Shown here: positions 1 through 4,958 of the stretch, in pieces
How positions within the stretch are numbered: position 1 is the stretch's first letter
Layout of the letters: the number at the start of each line of letters is the position of its first letter
DNA from: Dehalococcoides sp.
GTDB taxonomy: Bacteria; Chloroflexota; Dehalococcoidia; Dehalococcoidales; RBG-16-60-22
NCBI GenBank assembly: GCA_030665795.1
Contig: DAOUZD010000058.1
Location: 1-5,785 of the forward strand
Direction of reading: 5' to 3'
DNA: 5,785 bases
Made by a program: the position numbers and the translations under genes
Notes under the pieces: generated by a model
Seen by the model: the letters and a program-made list of their open reading frames with translations, nothing else
The model's database searches: none
What the model was told of the DNA's origin: nothing

Positions 1-29
1 TGCTAGAATGAAGTCAGGCAAGAGCGATA

Positions 30-782
30 ATGGCGTTTCACTACCATATTGGCACCTCCGGCTGGCATTACGACCACTGGCGCGACATATTCTATCCGGC
101 GAAACTGGCCAAGGCAGGATGGCTCGAATTTTACGCTCGCCATTTTGATACCGTGGAACTCAATAATAGCTTTTATCGGCTCCCTTCCGAGGACGCCTTT
201 ACCAACTGGTATAACTCGTCTCCGCCTAATTTTACCTTTGCCGTGAAGGTGAGCCGCTTTATTACTCATATCAAGCGACTGAAAAACAGCGAGGAAGCAT
301 TGGAGAAGTTCATTACCAGAGCTAAAATCTTGGGAGAGAAACTGGGTCCGCTTTTATACCAGCTGCCGCCTAATCTGCATCGCAATGACCAGGTGCTGGA
401 GTCATTCCTGTCAAATTTACCCCAAGGGATGCAGCATGTCTTTGAATTCCGGCACCCCTCCTGGCTGGAGGAAAAGGTTTTTGCCATCTTGCGCCAGTAT
501 CATGTCGGGCTCTGTGTTTTTGATATGCCTTCCCTCACTTGCCCTCCGGTGGCTACCGCCGATTTTGCCTACGTTAGATTTCACGGCAGTAGTGGACTCT
601 ATTCCAGCTGTTACTCTGACGAAGAGCTGGCTGACTGGGCCAGGAAAATAGCCAGCTTGGCCGCCAATCTTAAAGCAGTCTACATCTTTTTCAATAATGA
701 CATCGAGGGGTTTGCAGTGAGAAATGCCCTAACTCTCCACAGCTACCTGCAAACCTGGAAAGGAAATCAAGTTGCTAAATAA
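30..782 (+). CDS. DUF72 (YecE-like) TIM-barrel protein
   Basis: This is a 250-residue protein of the DUF72/YecE family, whose biochemical role is not established; the family adopts a TIM-barrel fold. The family hallmarks are seen in order: the N-terminal GTSGWHYDHW with FYP (residues 8-23), FDTVELNNSFYRLP (39-52), FAVKVSRFITHIKRL (70-84), the LGPLLYQLPPN strand (105-115), FEFRHPSW (138-145), YVRFHGSSGLY (181-191) and the C-terminal VYIFFNND (217-224). The length is normal for the family and there is no signal peptide, so it should be cytoplasmic. The ATG at 30 has a modest purine-rich stretch (AAGAG, 20-24) before it, and the family motif begins only a few residues in, which supports this start. 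The 3' end overlaps the next gene by 11 nt, which suggests co-transcription and translational coupling. Family assignment is firm; any substrate would be a guess. Confidence 0.93.
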   Translation: MAFHYHIGTSGWHYDHWRDIFYPAKLAKAGWLEFYARHFDTVELNNSFYRLPSEDAFTNWYNSSPPNFTFAVKVSRFITHIKRLKNSEEALEKFITRAKILGEKLGPLLYQLPPNLHRNDQVLESFLSNLPQGMQHVFEFRHPSWLEEKVFAILRQYHVGLCVFDMPSLTCPPVATADFAYVRFHGSSGLYSSCYSDEELADWARKIASLAANLKAVYIFFNNDIEGFAVRNALTLHSYLQTWKGNQVAK

Positions 783-1593
783 TCCCTGTAAGCTGTTGGT
801 GGTGGATATTGACGGCACGCTGGTCAACAGGCACGGAAACATCTCCGCTATGGACAGGAAGGCGCTGGCTAAAGCCCGTGATTTGGGGATACCGGTCTGC
901 CTGTCTACCGGGCGAGGGCTGCGAGCCTCCTTGAGTATCATCAATCAGCTCTCACCCGATGGCTACCACATCTCTTTTGACGGCGCTCTGGTCAGCCGTC
1001 CCCGCCGTGGTGAGGAAGTTTATGTCCAACCAATTAGTCCGGCTATGGTGCAACAAATGGTTGAGGTGGCTCACGAACATAACCTTGACCTTGAGCTTTT
1101 TACCGTGTCGCACTACTTTGTCGAGCGGGAGACATGGTCAACCGATGCCCACCGCCGGTTCTTTGGCGTTCAGCCGACCATCGTCGACTTCACCGAAGTC
1201 TGGGAGAAGGAGAGAATCATTAAAGGCGCGCTGGTAACCACCACCCCCCGGGAAGTGGCTAAAGTCAGAAATTTCAGTCGTCAATTTGATACTGGCCTTC
1301 ACTTCTCCTGGGCGAAGACTCCGGCTTTCCCCGGCGCTAACTTCATCAATCTACTGACCCCCGGGGTATCTAAAGGGAAAGCGCTGGAAGCCTTGGCTTC
1401 GCATCTGGGAGTATCGCTGAGCGAGGTTATCGCCGTGGGAGACGGCGTCAACGATATGTCACTGCTCACTTCAGCCGGCCTGGCGATTGCCATGGGCAAC
1501 GCCCCCGATGAGGTCAAGGCAATCGCCGACCACGTTACCCTTGATGTTGACCATAGCGGCCTGGCGGTAGCGCTTAACCGGTTTTTGCGGTAA
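772..1593 (+). CDS. Cof-type HAD-superfamily phosphatase (subclass IIB)
   Basis: This is a 273-residue HAD hydrolase of the Cof type, a group that dephosphorylates small phosphorylated metabolites such as sugar phosphates and cofactor intermediates; the substrate cannot be read from sequence. All four HAD motifs are present: motif I DIDGT (D12 nucleophile and D14), motif II STGR (45-48), motif III lysine in SKGKAL (K201), and motif IV GDGVND (223-228). The region between motifs II and III (about 85-190) is the size of a C2B cap domain. The chosen start is a TTG at 772 inside the DUF72 gene. It has AAAGGA at 759-764 with a 7-nt spacer, and the first internal Met (27) lies beyond motif I, so no ATG would give a complete enzyme. 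The 11-nt overlap implies coupled translation with the upstream gene. The protein has no signal peptide and should be cytoplasmic. Confidence 0.93.
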   Translation: MLNNPCKLLVVDIDGTLVNRHGNISAMDRKALAKARDLGIPVCLSTGRGLRASLSIINQLSPDGYHISFDGALVSRPRRGEEVYVQPISPAMVQQMVEVAHEHNLDLELFTVSHYFVERETWSTDAHRRFFGVQPTIVDFTEVWEKERIIKGALVTTTPREVAKVRNFSRQFDTGLHFSWAKTPAFPGANFINLLTPGVSKGKALEALASHLGVSLSEVIAVGDGVNDMSLLTSAGLAIAMGNAPDEVKAIADHVTLDVDHSGLAVALNRFLR

Positions 1594-1603
1594 TTTGGTG
1601 AAA

Positions 1604-1789
1604 ATGACAGACCAGAAAGTATTAACTGTAGTCCAACTATTCGCCATCCTTATACTTACGGCAATGATGGGCGAAATATTCAGTGCGACGGGCATTAAAG
1701 TTTTTGAGATTTATCTCGAGAGTACCGGCGAGTTTTTCGATTTCTGTATCCGTCTAATCGCGCATTGGCTCAAGATGCTCGGGGGATAA
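1604..1789 (+). CDS. small single-pass membrane protein, unknown function
   Basis: This is a short open frame of 61 residues from the ATG at 1604; it could also begin at GTG 1598 (63 aa) or TTG 1595 (64 aa). None of the three has a convincing ribosome binding site, so the start is uncertain. It follows the HAD stop by about 10 nt on the same strand, which suggests an operon member translated partly by coupling. Counting from ATG 1604, a hydrophobic run (about residues 6-28, LTVVQLFAILILTAMMG and on) would make one transmembrane helix. The remaining tail, with several acidic, Phe and Ile/Leu residues (EIYLESTGEFFDF, then HWLKMLGG), may be amphipathic. I do not recognise a family. The main supports for its being real are its fit between two genes, its lack of overlap and its coherent membrane-protein composition; a spurious frame is possible. 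Confidence 0.55.
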   Translation: MTDQKVLTVVQLFAILILTAMMGEIFSATGIKVFEIYLESTGEFFDFCIRLIAHWLKMLGG

Positions 1790-1815
1790 CTGTAGTTGAG
1801 GTAATATAAATCTTG

Positions 1816-1821
1816 AGGAGG
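1816..1821 (+). promoter_or_regulatory. strong Shine-Dalgarno site of the flavoprotein gene
   Basis: A perfect AGGAGG sits 8 nt before the ATG at 1830. It is the strongest ribosome binding site on the + strand of this window and fixes the start of the flavoredoxin-like gene. The 40-nt gap before the gene (1790-1829) is AT-rich (TAATATAAAT at 1802-1811) but I find no -35 partner at a proper distance, so I do not call a promoter here. Confidence 0.85.
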
Positions 1822-1829
1822 AGAAAAAT

Positions 1830-2408
1830 ATGTCTAAAATTCTGATGGGACCCAAAACGTGGCTTTATCCCGCGCCCGCGTTATTAATCGGGGCAAATGT
1901 TGACGGCAAGCCAAACTTTATGGCGGTTGCCTGGGGCGGTATTGCCAACAGTGAACCGCCGATGGTTGCCATCGCCATACGACCGAATCGTTACACCCAT
2001 AAAGGCATCAGCCAGAACTCGACTTTCTCGGTTAACATACCTTCCATTGACCTGGTAAAAGAAGCGGATTACTGCGGCTGCACCTCGGGCACTAAAGTTA
2101 ATAAAGCCGAGGACTGCAAATTCAACGTGTTTTACGGTAAATTGGGCAATGCCCCCCTTATTGAGCAATGCCCGGTCAACCTTGAATGCAAGGTAGCGCA
2201 CACCCTGGAACTGGGCAGCCACTCTCTTTTCATTGGTCGCATCGAGGAAACTCACATATCAGAGGACTGCCTCACCGATGGCAAGCCGGATATGAATAAA
2301 CTCAAGCCTTTTATTTTCTTACCGGAACCAAATTACCAGTATCTGGCATTTGGAGAGTTCATCGGCAAAGCCTTCCATATTTTCCAGGAACTCAAAGTAA
2401 AAGAATAA
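1830..2408 (+). CDS. flavin reductase-like / flavoredoxin-family FMN-binding protein
   Basis: This is a 192-residue protein of the flavin reductase-like, FMN-binding split-barrel family, close in type to the flavoredoxins of anaerobes. Members bind FMN and pass electrons between reduced pyridine nucleotides or other carriers and acceptor proteins in the cytoplasm; the partner here is unknown. Visible family features are an N-terminal PAPALLIGANVDGKPNFM (15-31), the AWGGIANSEPPMVAIAIRPNRYTHKGI stretch (34-60, with the flavin-contacting segment), STFSVNIPS (64-72), and ADYCGCTSGTKVNK (79-92), which corresponds to the D-x2-G-x2-SG-x4-K signature. A C-terminal YQYLAFGEFIGKAF (169-182) follows. 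It carries six cysteines (82, 84, 96, 114, 120, 147), including a C-x-C pair at 82/84. The start is fixed by AGGAGG at 1816-1821. It ends 5 nt from the stop of the convergent B12-related gene. Confidence 0.9.
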   Translation: MSKILMGPKTWLYPAPALLIGANVDGKPNFMAVAWGGIANSEPPMVAIAIRPNRYTHKGISQNSTFSVNIPSIDLVKEADYCGCTSGTKVNKAEDCKFNVFYGKLGNAPLIEQCPVNLECKVAHTLELGSHSLFIGRIEETHISEDCLTDGKPDMNKLKPFIFLPEPNYQYLAFGEFIGKAFHIFQELKVKE

Positions 2409-2440
2409 TAGGCCTACGATACATCAGGTCTATACTTTTT
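2408..2440 (+). terminator. possible bidirectional terminator between convergent genes
   Basis: The arms 2408-2415 and 2426-2433 can form an 8-bp stem (TAGGCCT against AGGTCTA plus an outer A-T pair, with one G·T wobble on the + strand RNA) around a 10-nt loop. On the + strand it begins at the flavoprotein stop and is followed after two bases by TTTTT at 2436-2440. On the - strand the same arms have one A-C mismatch and run into TTATTCTTTT beyond the stem. The stem is only moderately stable and overlaps the last codons of the opposing gene, so this is a candidate rather than a certain terminator. Confidence 0.4.
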
Positions 2441-3115
2441 CACTACTTCCGGGTCATAAGGGGCTCTCCGCCCAATACACCCTTCCCTCGGGCATATCTG
2501 ACAACTCGCAAACTTAATTTCAGTCGGGAAATATATTCCCGACACCGATTTTATCGGAATCATTAAACACTTATCGGTCAGCCTCACGCCAATCAGCTCT
2601 TCAACTTTAGCTCTACCGCCAAAGAGTGAAAACAGCTCTTCTTGCTGGATTATTGGCCAATCATCCCCAGCCCCGGCTCCGGGTGCCATCCTTGACATCT
2701 GCCCAAGGGCATAACTTCTCTTTAAGTGCTCTTCAAGATATTTCCTGGCTAAGACGAGAACCGTTTCCTTAATCTGGTCCAGATAGTAACCTTTGATAAA
2801 ATCACCAGACTGGATATCTATTTCATCCAATTCTTTGCCGCACGTTACCACATAGGGAAAAACTCGCTCCACTTTATCCAGATTAACTCTGAGAACACGG
2901 CTGGTAAACTTTACCCCACCAACCTCCAGCGAGTCTCCATTTTTATTCTCAACGTAGACAACATCATAAACCGCTTTAGGTTTAGCTATCGGACGAGCCA
3001 CCTCGAGCATTTCCTCAACGTTTTTGACAATACTCTCGCTTCTATTACGGACCTGCATTCGTCTTAAGACCGCTTCGAGGTCTATATCGATTGGAATACT
3101 GTTTAATACTTCCAT
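2414..3115 (-). CDS. stand-alone vitamin B12-dependent methionine synthase activation-domain protein
   Basis: This is a 233-residue protein that matches the C-terminal activation (reactivation) domain of cobalamin-dependent methionine synthase MetH, but as a separate polypeptide. In MetH this domain binds S-adenosylmethionine and supports reductive methylation of oxidised cob(II)alamin. Seen here are an RMAPG motif (142-146), which corresponds to the RxxPG SAM-binding motif, and LTDKCLMIPIKSVSGIYF (179-196), close to the MetH LTESFAM-P-SVSGFYF signature. The N-terminal 100 residues resemble the part of the domain before the SAM site (VFPYVVTCGKELDE, 85-98). After the domain comes a cysteine cluster, C205-x2-C208-x4-C213, followed by RRAPYDPE, which is not part of classical MetH and might bind metal or an iron-sulfur centre. 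No metH or corrinoid protein is in the window, so its partner is unknown. The ATG at 3115 has only a weak GAAAAG ribosome binding site. It lies 90 nt downstream of the membrane-protein gene on the same strand. Confidence 0.88.
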   Translation of the reverse strand: MEVLNSIPIDIDLEAVLRRMQVRNRSESIVKNVEEMLEVARPIAKPKAVYDVVYVENKNGDSLEVGGVKFTSRVLRVNLDKVERVFPYVVTCGKELDEIDIQSGDFIKGYYLDQIKETVLVLARKYLEEHLKRSYALGQMSRMAPGAGAGDDWPIIQQEELFSLFGGRAKVEELIGVRLTDKCLMIPIKSVSGIYFPTEIKFASCQICPREGCIGRRAPYDPEVVKKYRPDVS

Positions 3116-3134
3116 AATGTGCTTTTCATAAAGG

Positions 3135-3160
3135 GGGATTTCAAATTAAAATGGGATTTC
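3135..3160 (-). repeat. 8-bp direct repeat upstream of the activation-domain gene
   Basis: GAAATCCC (read on the - strand) occurs twice, at 3153-3160 and 3135-3142, 18 bp apart start to start, about 20-45 bp before the ATG at 3115. The spacing and position could suit a regulator site or be chance in a short AT-rich stretch. I find no well-matched promoter beside it. Confidence 0.3.
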
Positions 3161-3161
3161 T

Positions 3162-3183
3162 CTGATTAAGACACTCTAATCAG
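3162..3183. repeat. 7-bp inverted repeat in the gap before the activation-domain gene
   Basis: CTGATTA (3162-3168) and TAATCAG (3177-3183) form a perfect 7-bp stem with an 8-nt loop. It lies 23 nt after the stop codon of the membrane-protein gene on the - strand. No uninterrupted T run follows in either direction, so it is a poor intrinsic terminator. It may be an operator-like dyad or an mRNA 3'-end hairpin. The rest of 3116-3205 holds nothing else I can name. Confidence 0.4.
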
Positions 3184-3205
3184 GGGAGCGGGAGACGACT
3201 TTTTC

Positions 3206-3565
3206 CTAGCCATGCCACCTTGCGCGCAGCGCCCGCTGAACCGCCTCTTCTATCGTTTCCTCTACCTTCCGGCTTCGCTCAAACTCCAATTTCGCCAGTT
3301 CTTCCTCAAGGAAACGGTCATATAGTTGCCTCCCCTGCCTCCATCCCACGAGCCAGACCATGCCCAATCCAACGACGGCAATTGAGGCAACAGCCTCAAG
3401 GGCAATTCCCTGAAAGAGCAGTACCATAATGATAATCAAGACTGCAAACAGGAATATGGCGATATTGAGGTCCCATCTGGCGGTTCTGGCTCTCTCGTTT
3501 GCTCGCCGGATAGCCTTTTGTTCACTTTCTCTGTCAACCTGTTCGGGAGCTTCAGCTTTTTCCAA
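3206..3565 (-). CDS. two-helix membrane protein with charged flanks, unknown function
   Basis: This is a 119-residue protein that I do not recognise. Residues 1-33 are highly charged (rich in Glu, Arg and Lys) and probably helical. Two hydrophobic segments follow at about 34-52 (NIAIFLFAVLIIIMVLLF) and 57-75 (EAVASIAVVGLGMVWLVGW), separated by a very short turn, so it is a helical hairpin with both ends on the same side of the membrane. Residues 78-117 form a second charged stretch (EEELAKLEFERSRK and EETIEEAVQRALRARW) with coiled-coil character. The start is TTG at 3565, preceded on the - strand by a G-rich site (AAGGGGGG, 8 nt before). There is an in-frame stop upstream, and the next Met is inside the first helix, so the TTG start is well supported. 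It has its own upstream promoter-like element and may be co-transcribed with the downstream activation-domain gene. Confidence 0.72.
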   Translation of the reverse strand: MEKAEAPEQVDRESEQKAIRRANERARTARWDLNIAIFLFAVLIIIMVLLFQGIALEAVASIAVVGLGMVWLVGWRQGRQLYDRFLEEELAKLEFERSRKVEETIEEAVQRALRARWHG

Positions 3566-3590
3566 TTGCCCTACCCCCCTTTTTACTCAC

Positions 3591-3628
3591 CAATATCTAA
3601 AGGCTACAGCAATTGCTTCCTTTGATTG
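3591..3628 (-). promoter_or_regulatory. nested dyad in the leader of the membrane-protein gene
   Basis: Three nested complementary segments share roughly one centre: CAAT/ATTG (3591-3594 with 3625-3628), AAAGG/CCTTT (3599-3603 with 3619-3623), and a perfect 10-bp palindrome AGCAATTGCT (3608-3617). They lie between the predicted promoter and the TTG start at 3565. This could be an operator for a dimeric regulator or a 5'-leader hairpin with internal loops. Which of these it is cannot be told from one sequence. Confidence 0.4.
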
Positions 3629-3653
3629 ACTACCTCTTTATCTCCCCCATGTA

Positions 3654-3682
3654 ATTTTCTATTAACTGCTTTAATATGTCAA
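3654..3682 (-). promoter_or_regulatory. candidate sigma-70-type promoter for the membrane-protein gene
   Basis: Read on the - strand, a perfect -35 TTGACA lies at 3682-3677 and a 17-bp spacer leads to GAAAAT at 3659-3654 (4 of 6 matches to TATAAT). The expected transcription start near 3647 leaves a leader of about 80 nt before the TTG at 3565. It lies in the 162-nt gap after the zinc-ribbon gene, where I find no clear terminator hairpin. The -10 match is imperfect. The octamer AGCAGTTA occurs both in the spacer (3663-3670) and at the zinc-ribbon stop (3721-3728), probably by chance. Confidence 0.5.
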
Positions 3683-3727
3683 GCCCTTTATAATATACGA
3701 CTACGGTTTTTTCCTTTTTGTAACTGC

Positions 3728-3952
3728 TCACTTCTTCCAGAAGGTGAATAGACGCTTCCACCAGGGTACTTCATCACCAAATCCCCTTACCACAAAGATA
3801 TATTCACACTTCCCGCAGCGCCAGGTCCTAAACTGCTCACTATAGTACGTCTTGGCACTACCACAGCGAGGGCAGGTGGTTCGTATTTTCCTTGCTGTCT
3901 CCTTGTCGAGACTTCTCCAGTAAGCATCATGCCACCCCGGCCGAGTAGGCAT
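3728..3952 (-). CDS. small zinc-ribbon protein, unknown function
   Basis: This is a 74-residue protein with a zinc ribbon: CPRC (C27, C30) and CGKC (C46, C49), i.e. C-x2-C-x15-C-x2-C, which should bind one zinc ion. Such ribbons commonly mediate contacts with nucleic acid or protein. The C-terminal tail EVPWWKRLFTFWKK (61-74) is rich in Trp, Phe and Lys and could be an amphipathic anchor or a binding peptide. The N-terminus (PTRPGWHDAYWRSLDKETARK) also carries two tryptophans. I do not recognise a named family. The ATG at 3952 follows a perfect AGGAGGT (3963-3957), so the start is firm and expression is probably good. It lies 29 nt after the GTPase stop with no promoter visible between them, so it is probably the third gene of the uvrC-GTPase unit. 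Confidence 0.78.
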   Translation of the reverse strand: MPTRPGWHDAYWRSLDKETARKIRTTCPRCGSAKTYYSEQFRTWRCGKCEYIFVVRGFGDEVPWWKRLFTFWKK

Positions 3953-3956
3953 TTTT

Positions 3957-3963
3957 ACCTCCT
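3957..3963 (-). promoter_or_regulatory. strong Shine-Dalgarno site of the zinc-ribbon gene
   Basis: AGGAGGT on the - strand ends 4 nt before the ATG at 3952, in the 29-nt gap after the GTPase gene. It is the best ribosome binding site on this strand and suggests independent, efficient translation of the small zinc protein. Confidence 0.85.
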
Positions 3964-3981
3964 ACAAAATATTAAGTCTCA

Positions 3982-4956
3982 CTACATATGCAACTCTATG
4001 ACATCGCCGTCCTGCAAAACATGGTCTCGCTTCACCATTATACCATCGTGCTTCCCCGAACCCCACACCCGGGCATACTTCAGCCGGGCGCGGAAGTCTT
4101 TATGCACCGCTTCGGCGGCATCGACCAGTGTGCTCCCTCGTCGCTCCAGTATTATCGGGGCGTTAAAGTCCGGCTTCTGGCCGGGGACCTTGGTATAGAC
4201 CCGGATAATATCCAGCACTTGATACACTTTCAGCTTTAATTCCTCCAAGCCAGTTCTTTCCTTAGCCGAGACCGCCAGCATCGGTAGTTGCTCTCCATAC
4301 CTGTCCTGCAAAGTGGCGTAGTTTTCACGGGAAACTTCTAAGTCCAGTTTATTGCCCGTAATCAGCGCCTTCTGCCGACTTATAACCTCTTCTTCCATCT
4401 TTCTGACACCGATGTCAATTCTCATCTTTTCCAGTTGTTCCATAACGGCTTCCATCTGGGCTAGCGGCACTACGCTTAAATCCACCATAATGAGTAAAGC
4501 GTCTGCCCGCCGCAGCATGGGTGGTAGCCACCACTCGATAAACTGGGGCACCAGGGGCGGGGTATCAAGCATCTGTATCTGGATATTCTCAAATTCCATC
4601 ATCCCCGGACTGACCGCATAGGTGGTAAAGGGGTAGTCAGCAACCGTGGGTGAGGCGTTGGTAATACTGGCCACAAGCTGTGATTTGCCGGCGTTGGGCA
4701 ACCCGATGACCGCCACCTGGGCGGCTCCCTCTTTCTCAATGACCATCGATGTCCGCTGCGCACCGGTTTTCTTGCCCGCTTGCTGCGTCAGCTTGGCAAT
4801 TCGACTTCTTAGCTCGGCACGGAGGTGGTCCGTCCCCTTGTGCTTGGGCATAATCGCCAGCATCTCTTCCAGAGCGACTATCTTCTCGGCAGGACTTTTC
4901 GCCGCCCGGAAATTCTTCTCCGCGTCAAAATATTGCGGTGGTAGATTGGCTGGCAT
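3982..4956 (-). CDS. DRG/Obg-family GTPase with C-terminal TGS domain
   Basis: This is a 324-residue GTPase that looks most like the DRG (developmentally regulated GTP-binding protein) branch of the Obg-HflX-like group, best known in archaea and eukaryotes, where members act on ribosomes. Residues 22-60 form the DRG-like helical N-terminus (AEKIVALEEMLAIMPKHKGTDHLRAELRSRIAKL). The G domain shows G1 GLPNAGKS (85-92), G2 YPFTT (108-112), G3 DTPP (131-134), G4 NKLD (202-205) and G5 SAK (230-232). The C-terminal 75 residues form a TGS domain, ending in VLQDGDVIELHM (313-324). The G3 motif is unusual: the expected glycine of DxxG is proline. There is no Obg glycine-rich domain. The ATG at 4956 lies 2 nt after the uvrC stop, with AAGGAG (4973-4968) 11 nt upstream inside uvrC, so translation is probably coupled. 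The product should be cytoplasmic. Orthology with a particular DRG protein is inferred from pattern only. Confidence 0.88.
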   Translation of the reverse strand: MPANLPPQYFDAEKNFRAAKSPAEKIVALEEMLAIMPKHKGTDHLRAELRSRIAKLTQQAGKKTGAQRTSMVIEKEGAAQVAVIGLPNAGKSQLVASITNASPTVADYPFTTYAVSPGMMEFENIQIQMLDTPPLVPQFIEWWLPPMLRRADALLIMVDLSVVPLAQMEAVMEQLEKMRIDIGVRKMEEEVISRQKALITGNKLDLEVSRENYATLQDRYGEQLPMLAVSAKERTGLEELKLKVYQVLDIIRVYTKVPGQKPDFNAPIILERRGSTLVDAAEAVHKDFRARLKYARVWGSGKHDGIMVKRDHVLQDGDVIELHM

Positions 4957-4958
4957 CC

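Noticed and set aside
1..29. End of an upstream gene at the left edge
   Set aside because: Stops occur in two frames (TAG at 4-6, TGA at 9-11) and the third frame is open, but too few bases are visible to show that any of these belongs to a real gene.
1790..1829. Possible promoter (TAATATAAAT) before the flavoprotein gene
   Set aside because: The AT-rich stretch could serve as a -10, but no TTGACA-like hexamer lies at 15-19 bp upstream. The duplicated TTGAGG (1796-1801 and 1813-1818) is explained in part by the ribosome binding site.
1884..2255. 123-codon open frame on the - strand inside the flavoprotein gene
   Set aside because: It is fully antisense to a convincing flavin reductase-like gene, has no ribosome binding site of note and shows no recognisable motif.
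3630..3650. Six-codon leader ORF (MGEIKR) on the - strand upstream of the membrane-protein gene
   Set aside because: Its ATG lies at or just upstream of the predicted transcription start, it has no ribosome binding site, and the peptide shows no run of one amino acid that would suggest attenuation.
3689..3694. Perfect TATAAT on the + strand in the 162-nt intergenic region
   Set aside because: There is no -35-like hexamer 15-19 bp upstream and no + strand gene downstream; it faces the antisense of the zinc-ribbon gene. The AT-rich context makes a chance match likely.
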